NCBI GenBank assembly: GCA_915070235.1
Contig: CAJZFM010000120.1
Coordinates: 1 to 6,715 of the forward strand
DNA length: 6,715 bases
Direction: 5' to 3'
Origin: an uncultured Capnocytophaga sp.
Lineage (GTDB): Bacteria; Bacteroidota; Bacteroidia; Flavobacteriales; Flavobacteriaceae
Shown: piece after piece, positions 1 to 5,783 of the stretch
How the letters are laid out: each line of letters opens with the position of its first letter
Position numbering within the stretch: position 1 is the stretch's first letter
Program-made: the position numbers and the translations under genes
The notes under the pieces: generated by a model
The model's database searches: none
What the model saw: the letters and a program-made list of their open reading frames with translations, nothing else
What the model was told of the DNA's origin: nothing

Positions 1-1133
1 CCACTAGGTATATTTACTACTCTTGCCTCTAACCATTCAGCGTTGCTAAGGTCGGTTTTTGGACAATTTTTGAACATAGGTAAGCGGTTCATTAATTGCC
101 ATATAGGTCGGCTCATCACTCCTTTACCATTGGTTTCGGTAAGGAAAGCATCACGCTCTTCTTTGTCTTTTAAGATGATAGCGTTAAGCCAATAGTTACA
201 CTTTTCATCAGTTCGTTCTGTAAAGAAAGGAACTCCCTGTTTTTCAAAAAAGGCCTTATAAGTTTCCGCAGTTATCCGTTTGTTGGCTAAAAAGCCATCT
301 AATTGTTCTAATTGAGCGACCCCTAAGGCGGCATTGATATTAGGCATACGATAGTTGTAGCCTATCTCATCATGCACAAACTCCCATGCGTGTGGTAGCT
401 TGGCTTGGGTAGTGAGGTGTTTGGCATGTTTGCCTATGGCATCATCATTGGTTAGGATCATACCGCCCCCTCCTGTGGTAATAGTCTTATTTCCATTAAA
501 AGAAATCCCCCCTATTTTAGCAAAAGTACCTAAGTGCTTACCCTTGTAATAGCTACCCATTGCTTCGGCTGCATCTTCTACTACCTCAATATGATATTGA
601 TTACAGATAGCGATAATTTCCTCTATACGGCAAGCGTGTCCAAAGGTATGCATGGGAAGACAAGCCTTAATACGCCTACCAGTTTCCTTGTGATAGCATT
701 CATTTCCTCTTAGCTCAGTATGTGTTTTGAGAAATTGCTCTAAGGAAGTAGGGGAGAGTCCCATGGTGTCCTTATCTACATCTACAAAGACAGGTACAGC
801 TCCGGCATATACTATTGCATTGGTAGTAGCAATAAAGGTTAAAGGTTGCGTAATTACTTCATCTCCTTCTTTTACGCCACTTAGTTTAAGCGCTATATGG
901 AGCGCATTAGTACCATTTACACATACAATGGCATGTTTAGCACCTGTATAGGCAGCTACTCGTTCTTCAAAAAGATCAACAAACTTTCCTACACTTGAGA
1001 CGAAAGTAGTGTCTATACACTCTTCTAAGTATTTTTTCTCATTACCTTTGAAAGTGGGAGCATGCAGAGGAATAAAAGCCTCTTTCTCACCATAAAGGTC
1101 TCGTATAAAAGATATCGTTTCAGAAATATTCAT
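1..1133 (-). CDS. legC: LegC-type PLP-dependent sugar aminotransferase (DegT/DnrJ/EryC1/StrS family), 3' end cut by window
   Basis: This gene is open from ATG at 1133 to the left edge (377 full codons, no stop), so only a short C-terminal tail is missing; LegC-like proteins are usually about 380-400 residues. The predicted role is cytoplasmic transfer of an amino group, usually from glutamate, to C4 of a UDP-4-keto-6-deoxy-GlcNAc. What I see: an N-terminal FIPLHAPTFKGNEKKY stretch (residues 20-35) and VSSVGKFVD (45-53), both characteristic of the LegC-like branch; VNGTNAL (72-78) for the PLP phosphate; VVEDAAEAMG (184-193), with Asp187 expected to contact the pyridine nitrogen; SFNGNK (211-216), with Lys216 as the Schiff-base lysine; then a glycine run (221-224). 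The start matches the family N terminus. It lies 36 bases after the dehydratase stop with no promoter visible between them, so the two are probably co-transcribed. Substrate stereochemistry (legionaminic, bacillosamine or related) cannot be read from the sequence. Confidence 0.9.
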   Translation of the reverse strand, partial: MNISETISFIRDLYGEKEAFIPLHAPTFKGNEKKYLEECIDTTFVSSVGKFVDLFEERVAAYTGAKHAIVCVNGTNALHIALKLSGVKEGDEVITQPLTFIATTNAIVYAGAVPVFVDVDKDTMGLSPTSLEQFLKTHTELRGNECYHKETGRRIKACLPMHTFGHACRIEEIIAICNQYHIEVVEDAAEAMGSYYKGKHLGTFAKIGGISFNGNKTITTGGGGMILTNDDAIGKHAKHLTTQAKLPHAWEFVHDEIGYNYRMPNINAALGVAQLEQLDGFLANKRITAETYKAFFEKQGVPFFTERTDEKCNYWLNAIILKDKEERDAFLTETNGKGVMSRPIWQLMNRLPMFKNCPKTDLSNAEWLEARVVNIPS

Positions 1134-1169
1134 TGCAATAGTTTTTAGTTTTCAAAGCAGGTTCGAGAT

Positions 1170-2378
1170 CTACATTTTACTATCCAGATATTTCCCAGTC
1201 TCTTGATGATCAAAATTCACTAAGAACCTTTTCATCAGTTGGGTTATATCATTCTTCTGGGTGTCAGGGTTGTCAAATAGTTTTGTTAGCTCTTTGATAA
1301 AATTTTCTATTTCAGTCAGTTCTTTGAAACTTTGGAGGTTGATCACACCCAAAGATTCATATTTGTCTAAAAGAACTTGTTCTCCTTCGGTATAAAACTC
1401 TTCGTAGGGCTTTTCTCCAGTGGTATCACTCTTTGAGAAATAAACAGGATACCATTTGTCATTTTCTTTCCTACTTTCTGCTTTGGCAATAGCCTCTGTC
1501 TCACTGTGACATTCTAAGGGTTCATATCCTAAGCCTTTAAGTAATTCTGTAGCTATAGCGGAGAAAGTAAGTACTTGTTCTTTTTTTAGTTTTGGAAAGT
1601 ATATTTGCCCCGTAGTTCCTAATATACAAGCCATTAGGCATATTTGTCCGCTTTCTTCAGGGGATACAAAATAGCGTGTTACATCTGAGGGGGCGGATAA
1701 GGGTTGGTTCTTGGCAATACGCTCTAAAAATCCGGCAGGTAGGGAACCGTTGGAGAAAGCTACATTGGCAAAACGAGCAGTAGTTACAGGGAAAATTTTT
1801 GCGTAGGCCATGATCATATCTTCCATGATTTTCTTGCTACCTCCCATGATATTTACGGGGTTAGCAGCTTTGTCGGTGGAGACACAGAAAAAATGTTCAG
1901 GGGGATAATCACATAACAAGTCTAAGAAGCCTTTGGCATTGATTACATTGTTTTTCAGTAAGGCTTCTACAGAATATTTATCTTTTTCTGAGCGTACATG
2001 CTTGTGAGCAGAAAAATTAGCTACTATATCAAATCCGCCACGAGCTTTGAACATCTTTACAAAAGTATCATCAGCATAGCTCATGGGGTAGGTTACATAG
2101 TCATCGGGTACTGAGAAAGCGGAAGTACTACGTAGCTCACGGGTGAGTTCTGTCAGTCCATTTTCATTAATATCCACCACTACCAAGGTTTTAGGTTTAA
2201 AAGGTAATAGTGCTTTAATATAAGAACTCCCTATAGAGCCTGCACCTCCTATGACTAATACGCGCTTCCCTTCTATGGCTGCGGTAAGCTCTTTTTGGTG
2301 GGTATGTAAATCCTTAAGAAACATACTCTCAGGACGTTTGGTAACGTATTTGGATATAAAGCGTTCTATGTTTAGCAT
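1170..2378 (-). CDS. Soluble FlaA1/CapD/WbpM-like nucleotide-sugar 4,6-dehydratase (probable UDP-GlcNAc 4,6-dehydratase)
   Basis: This 402-residue extended SDR enzyme of the CapD (polysaccharide biosynthesis) family is predicted to convert UDP-GlcNAc to a UDP-4-keto-6-deoxy-hexosamine using bound NAD(P). What I see: an N-terminal extension of about 38 residues, then the Rossmann glycine motif GGAGSIG (44-50), the strand end VVVDINENGLTEL (67-79), NFSAHKHV (121-128), STDKAANP (167-174), and MGGSK (178-182) where short SDRs have YxxxK. The Met at 178 matches the SMK variant known in WbpM/PglF-type dehydratases. TGEKPYEEF (320-328) resembles the GEKxxEEL substrate loop near the C terminus of the family. 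No transmembrane segments are present, unlike the large membrane-bound WbpM/PglF proteins, so it should be cytoplasmic. About 70 residues follow the loop, forming a charged tail. It starts behind its own promoter and is followed by the LegC-like aminotransferase that would use its product. Exact substrate and C5-epimerase activity are unresolved. Confidence 0.85.
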   Translation of the reverse strand: MLNIERFISKYVTKRPESMFLKDLHTHQKELTAAIEGKRVLVIGGAGSIGSSYIKALLPFKPKTLVVVDINENGLTELTRELRSTSAFSVPDDYVTYPMSYADDTFVKMFKARGGFDIVANFSAHKHVRSEKDKYSVEALLKNNVINAKGFLDLLCDYPPEHFFCVSTDKAANPVNIMGGSKKIMEDMIMAYAKIFPVTTARFANVAFSNGSLPAGFLERIAKNQPLSAPSDVTRYFVSPEESGQICLMACILGTTGQIYFPKLKKEQVLTFSAIATELLKGLGYEPLECHSETEAIAKAESRKENDKWYPVYFSKSDTTGEKPYEEFYTEGEQVLLDKYESLGVINLQSFKELTEIENFIKELTKLFDNPDTQKNDITQLMKRFLVNFDHQETGKYLDSKM

Positions 2379-2405
2379 TAGATAAAATTCTTATTAAATC
2401 ACGAG

Positions 2406-2438
2406 CAAAGTTACAAAAAAATATTTGAAAAAAGCAAT
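2406..2438 (-). promoter_or_regulatory. Bacteroidota-type promoter for the dehydratase-aminotransferase unit
   Basis: Read on the minus strand, TAACTTTG at 2413-2406 is an exact match to the -7 consensus TAnnTTTG, with ATTG at 2438-2435 as the -33 element and a 21-base spacer, within the range known for Bacteroidota sigma-ABfr promoters. Transcription would begin near base 2400, giving a leader of about 20 bases before the ATG at 2378. It fills most of the 69-base gap after the epimerase gene. This gap shows no terminator hairpin, so read-through from ugd may add to expression. Confidence 0.7.
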
Positions 2439-2447
2439 AAAAATCCT

Positions 2448-3296
2448 TTATTTTTTTATCTCCTTAATAAAGTCTTCTATATGCCTTGTTGCTTTCCATC
2501 CGAGGGCTTCTGTTTTTTGGGTAACCACTTCGGCTGTCATACGGTTTCCTTTGCGCTCAGGGAGCATCTGTATCTCTCCTCCGAAAAGCTGAGCAATCTG
2601 TAATACAGTATAAGTCTCAGGGCTTCCTATACCATAGCCATCACCACTGCCTTTTTCTCCTACGATGAGTAGGCCTGATACTATATCATCTATATGAGTA
2701 AAATTGCGCTCTTGGGTACCAGGGCTTACCACAGTGAGGGGAGCTCCCTTTTTCATTTGCTCAGTAAATAGCGCAATGAGGGTAGCATATTTACCAGTGC
2801 TGATCTCACCTTTCCCATATACATTATAGAAATAGACAATAGCATATTTCAGGTCATACCAATTCCCATAATTGATAATCAGTTCGGTATTGGACGACTT
2901 ACTCCAAGCATAAGGACTCTGGTCTTTGCCTAAGCCTCCATCGCCAAACTTGGTGCTACTACCAGCATACACCAATTTGCAGCGGTGTTTACGGCAAAAC
3001 TCTAACACTTTTAGAGTGCCTATCTTATTGAATAAAAGTACTTTATCTATATCTTCAAAACTCTGTTCTACTCGTGAGTATTCTCCTAAGTGATAGATAA
3101 GATCAGGAGTAAAGTCAATCAGTTCAAAGATATGTTCGGTACTTCCTTCTATATAAGTAACACCTTCTATATGGTTTTCACGACTTCCTGTAAAATAGTT
3201 GTCTAAGGAATAAATCTGATTTTTAGGATCTTTAGCTAAGGCCTCACAGAGATTGGAACCTACAAAGCCTGCACCACCTGTTACTAATATCTTCAT
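2448..3296 (-). CDS. NAD-dependent nucleotide-sugar epimerase/dehydratase (extended SDR); candidate UDP-glucuronate or UDP-glucose 4-epimerase
   Basis: This 282-residue extended SDR protein is somewhat shorter than the usual 300-340. Seen: the NAD-binding TGGAGFVG (6-13), SLDNYFTGSREN (30-41) ending the second Rossmann strand, the catalytic-region AGSSTKFGD (111-119), YAWSK (129-133) supplying the YxxxK pair Tyr129/Lys133, YNVYGKG (157-163), and NFTHIDDIVSGL (198-209), which is typical of sugar epimerases. Aligned by eye with GalE (S-A-T) and UDP-xylose synthase (TSE), Thr115 occupies the site where UDP-glucuronate decarboxylases carry Glu, so I favour an epimerase over a decarboxylase. The ATG lies 3 bases after the ugd stop, which strongly implies one operon and probably translational coupling. 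This makes UDP-glucuronate to UDP-galacturonate a reasonable but unproven reaction. UDP-glucose or UDP-GlcNAc 4-epimerase, or a 4,6-dehydratase on another sugar, remain possible. Confidence 0.85.
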   Translation of the reverse strand: MKILVTGGAGFVGSNLCEALAKDPKNQIYSLDNYFTGSRENHIEGVTYIEGSTEHIFELIDFTPDLIYHLGEYSRVEQSFEDIDKVLLFNKIGTLKVLEFCRKHRCKLVYAGSSTKFGDGGLGKDQSPYAWSKSSNTELIINYGNWYDLKYAIVYFYNVYGKGEISTGKYATLIALFTEQMKKGAPLTVVSPGTQERNFTHIDDIVSGLLIVGEKGSGDGYGIGSPETYTVLQIAQLFGGEIQMLPERKGNRMTAEVVTQKTEALGWKATRHIEDFIKEIKK

Positions 3297-3299
3297 AGC

Positions 3300-4619
3300 T
3301 TAGACTCCTATTTGTATATATTCAAACCCCATGCTCGGCAAGTTAAAAGCATTGTATTGATTGCGTCCATCAAAGATAACTTTATCCTTGAGGAGCTTGC
3401 CTATTTCCTCAAAATCAGGGGAGCGGAACTCCTTCCATTCGGTAAGCAGTAGCAGGGCATCAGCTCCTTTGAGGGCTTCATACTTACTCTCTACATACTC
3501 AATCGCATAGTCTTTCAGATAGAAGGTCTTAGCCTCATGAGTAGCTTTCGGATCATAAGCTCTTATCTGTGCGCCTTGAGCTATTAGTTTCTTGATGATA
3601 TAGATAGAAGGAGCTTCTCGCATATCGTCAGTTTCAGGCTTGAAAGCCAAGCCCCATATGGCAAAGGTACGTCCTTTAAGGTCTTTACCATATTTCTTGA
3701 TTACTTTTTCGGCAATAAGGAACTTCTGTCGGTTATTGACATTATCTACTGACTCTATAAGCTCTGCTTTGTAATTAACTTCCTCTGCTAATTTCTTAAG
3801 GGCTAAGACATCCTTTGGAAAACAAGAGCCTCCATAGCCACAACCAGGATAGATAAAACTATAGCCTATACGGGTGTCGGAACCTATTCCTAAGCGAACT
3901 TTATTTACATCAGCACCTACACGCTCACAGATATTGGCAATCTCATTCATAAATGATATTTTGGTAGCCAACATCGCATTTGCTGCATATTTGGTCATCT
4001 CAGCTGAACGAATATCCATGGTAATGAAGCGTTCGTGTTGTAGGAAAAAGGAGGAGTAGAGCGCCTTCATTTTTTCAAAGGCATACGAACTTTCTGCTCC
4101 TATGACCACTCTATCAGGTTTCATAAAGTCCTGAATAGCTTTTCCCTCTTTGAGAAATTCAGGATTAGAAACTATATCAAAGGCTATATTAGCACCTCTT
4201 TTCTTTAGTGCTGATGCTATGACTTCTTTTATTTTATCAGCAGTACCTACAGGCACGGTAGATTTATTAACAATAATCAAGTGCTGTTCCATAGCCTCTC
4301 CTATAGATTGAGCTACAGAGAGTACATATTGCAAATCAGCCGAACCATCTTCTCCCATGGGAGTTCCTACAGCAATAAAAACTACCTCTACTTGCTTGAT
4401 AGCTTGTGCTATATCTGTGGTAAAAAAGAGGTTTTTATTGGCTATATTGTTTAGCACCATAGCCTCAAGGCCTGGTTCATAGATAGGGATTATACCTTTT
4501 TTGAGTTTTTCTATTTTTTGGGCATTTACATCTACACAAGTAACGGTATTACCTACTTCAGCAAAGCAAGTGCCTGATACCAAACCTACATAACCAGTGC
4601 CAATAACTGCTATTTTCAT
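3300..4619 (-). CDS. ugd: UDP-glucose 6-dehydrogenase
   Basis: This 439-residue cytoplasmic enzyme oxidises UDP-glucose to UDP-glucuronate with 2 NAD+, feeding acidic-polysaccharide synthesis. The length is normal for bacterial Ugd/TuaD. Visible motifs in order: the NAD-binding GTGYVGLVSG (7-16) with CVDVN (28-32); IYEPGLE (46-52); VGTPMGEDGSAD (84-95); KSTVPVGT (119-126); NPEFLKEG (152-159); the central helix with Lys220 and Asn225; GYGGSCFPKD (261-270) with the thiohemiacetal nucleophile Cys266 and Asp270; and in the C-terminal UDP-binding domain GLAFKPETDDMREAPS (323-338) and AYDPKA (354-359). The start directly precedes the Rossmann strand and the next Met is at residue 54, so ATG at 4619 is secure. 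The GYGGSCFPKD form fits UDP-glucose dehydrogenases; UDP-ManNAc or UDP-GlcNAc dehydrogenases belong to related groups and are less likely. It is 54 bases downstream of pfkA and 3 bases upstream of the epimerase gene. Confidence 0.95.
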   Translation of the reverse strand: MKIAVIGTGYVGLVSGTCFAEVGNTVTCVDVNAQKIEKLKKGIIPIYEPGLEAMVLNNIANKNLFFTTDIAQAIKQVEVVFIAVGTPMGEDGSADLQYVLSVAQSIGEAMEQHLIIVNKSTVPVGTADKIKEVIASALKKRGANIAFDIVSNPEFLKEGKAIQDFMKPDRVVIGAESSYAFEKMKALYSSFFLQHERFITMDIRSAEMTKYAANAMLATKISFMNEIANICERVGADVNKVRLGIGSDTRIGYSFIYPGCGYGGSCFPKDVLALKKLAEEVNYKAELIESVDNVNNRQKFLIAEKVIKKYGKDLKGRTFAIWGLAFKPETDDMREAPSIYIIKKLIAQGAQIRAYDPKATHEAKTFYLKDYAIEYVESKYEALKGADALLLLTEWKEFRSPDFEEIGKLLKDKVIFDGRNQYNAFNLPSMGFEYIQIGV

Positions 4620-4623
4620 GGGA

Positions 4624-4631
4624 CGAAGTTA
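4624..4631 (-). promoter_or_regulatory. Possible -7 promoter element immediately before ugd
   Basis: On the minus strand TAACTTCG (4631-4624) matches TAnnTTTG at all but one base, and its flanks (a T-run then CGTAACTTCGTC) closely resemble the promoter before the dehydratase gene (T-run then GTAACTTTGCTC). No clear TTG is present about 20 bases upstream; there is only a T-rich run. It ends 4 bases before the ATG, so transcription from it would give an almost leaderless message. This is weaker than the other two promoters. The alternative is that ugd is read from the pfkA promoter across the 54-base gap. Confidence 0.4.
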
Positions 4632-4673
4632 CGAAAAAATAATTTAACTAAAAAATTTATTCTAATTCAGTAT

Positions 4674-5660
4674 TTACACACTCATAATCTTTGCGATACG
4701 GATAAGGTCGGGATCGAGCTTGCTTTCACCACCCTTGATGGCTTTCTCAAGTGGGGTGAGGTCTATTTTGTCGTTGTTGATTCCTACCATATAGTTGGAC
4801 TTGCCTTCGAGAAGAGATTCCACAGCTTTCACACCCATACGGCTGGCCAATACACGGTCAAAGCAAGTAGGTGCACCGCCTCGCTGAATATGTCCCAATA
4901 CAGTTACACGAATATCATAATCAGGATTTTGTGCCTCTACGTATTTTTTGAGTTCGTATACATTTTGTCCTGTCGTATATCCTTCGGCTACCACTATGAT
5001 GTTGGACATCTTTCCTTTGTTGTGGTTGACCGCAATCTCATTTACCAAGTCCTCTAAGGTGCTATGTTGTTCAGGGATAAGGATTTTTTCAGCTCCCCCT
5101 CCTATACCTGAGTTCAGAGCGAGAAAACCAGCATCACGCCCCATCACTTCTATAAAAAACATACGGTTGTGGGAGCTAGCAGTATCACGTATTTTGTCAA
5201 TGGCTTCCACTACTGTATTGAGAGCTGTATCATACCCAAGGGTATAGGAAGTACCATATATATCATTGTCTATAGTACCTGGGATACCCATTACAGGGAA
5301 TCCAAATTCTTGATTGAAAAGCAAAGCACCTGTGAAAGAACCGTCTCCTCCGATAACAACCAATGCATCTGCTTCGGCAGCTACAAGGTTATCATAGGCT
5401 TTCTTGCGTCCTTCAGAAGTACGAAATTCCTTAGAACGAGCAGACTTGAGGAAGGTGCCTCCACGATTGACAAGATTACGAACACTGCGGGCATCCAAAG
5501 GGGCAAAGTCATTTTCTATCATGCCTTGGTAGCCTCGATATACACCCAATACAGCTACATTATGGTAAGCGCAAGTACGTACTACAGAGCGTATGGCGGC
5601 ATTCATTCCTGGGGCATCACCTCCTGAGGTGAGAACGGCTATTTTCTTGATGTTTGTCAT
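4674..5660 (-). CDS. pfkA: ATP-dependent 6-phosphofructokinase
   Basis: This is a 328-residue cytoplasmic glycolytic enzyme that phosphorylates fructose 6-phosphate to fructose 1,6-bisphosphate; E. coli PfkA has 320. Seen, counting from the ATG at 5660: TSGGDAPGMNAAIR (11-24), the ATP loop GGDGS (104-108), the catalytic PGTIDND (127-133) with Asp131 equivalent to E. coli Asp127, SSHNR (162-166), MGRDAG (173-178), AEGYTTG (225-231) and GHIQRGG (256-262). Gly107 and Gly128 are the residues expected of ATP-using rather than pyrophosphate-using forms. Arg24 and Arg28 align with E. coli effector-site Arg21/Arg25, so classical allostery is plausible. The reading frame stays open upstream to an ATG at 5726, but those 22 extra codons lie over the promoter and do not resemble PFK, so I reject that start. 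A very conserved housekeeping gene with its own promoter, it sits between the exporter and the polysaccharide genes. Confidence 0.96.
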   Translation of the reverse strand: MTNIKKIAVLTSGGDAPGMNAAIRSVVRTCAYHNVAVLGVYRGYQGMIENDFAPLDARSVRNLVNRGGTFLKSARSKEFRTSEGRKKAYDNLVAAEADALVVIGGDGSFTGALLFNQEFGFPVMGIPGTIDNDIYGTSYTLGYDTALNTVVEAIDKIRDTASSHNRMFFIEVMGRDAGFLALNSGIGGGAEKILIPEQHSTLEDLVNEIAVNHNKGKMSNIIVVAEGYTTGQNVYELKKYVEAQNPDYDIRVTVLGHIQRGGAPTCFDRVLASRMGVKAVESLLEGKSNYMVGINNDKIDLTPLEKAIKGGESKLDPDLIRIAKIMSV

Positions 5661-5693
5661 AATTGTTATTATTTGGTGATTGTTAGTTGGGGG

Positions 5694-5727
5694 CAAATTT
5701 ACGTAAAAATAATGATAGTACCCCAAA
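5694..5727 (-). promoter_or_regulatory. Bacteroidota-type promoter of pfkA
   Basis: On the minus strand, TAAATTTG (5701-5694) is an exact TAnnTTTG -7 element and TTTG (5727-5724) fits the -33 element, with a 22-base spacer. The transcript would start near base 5688, leaving a leader of about 25-30 A-rich bases before the ATG at 5660, with no Shine-Dalgarno sequence, as is usual in this phylum. Its position settles the pfkA start, because the longer open frame begins inside the promoter. The 123-base gap (5661-5783) holds this promoter and otherwise only A/T-rich sequence; I see no GC-containing terminator for the upstream exporter gene. Confidence 0.75.
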
Positions 5728-5783
5728 AAATAAATATTTTTCTACAAAATTATTTTCTCTTGTTGATTAGAAAAAAATGTTCT

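Noticed and set aside
727..951. Plus-strand open frame of 74 codons
   Set aside because: It lies wholly antisense within the aminotransferase gene, has no promoter and resembles no protein I recognise; it is a shadow frame.
2448..3296. UDP-glucuronate decarboxylase (UDP-xylose synthase) as the function of the second SDR gene
   Set aside because: It was tempting because ugd is adjacent, but the Glu of the decarboxylase TSE motif is Thr115 here by eye alignment. It is not fully excluded.
3874..4059. Plus-strand open frame of 61 codons inside ugd
   Set aside because: It is antisense to the conserved catalytic part of ugd, and its composition is just the complement of that gene.
4948..5627. Two overlapping plus-strand open frames (4948-5247 and 5169-5627) inside pfkA
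   Set aside because: Both are antisense to highly conserved PFK coding sequence and overlap each other; neither shows a family signature.
5726..5741. AT-only inverted repeat (7-base arms, 2-base loop) between the exporter gene and pfkA, considered as a terminator
   Set aside because: All pairs are A-T and the loop is too small, so it would not be a stable hairpin; it also overlaps the -33 region of the pfkA promoter.
5753..5774. Inverted repeat of 6-base arms with a 10-base loop after the exporter stop
   Set aside because: It has one G-C pair per stem and a large loop, expected by chance in AT-rich DNA; not enough to call a terminator.
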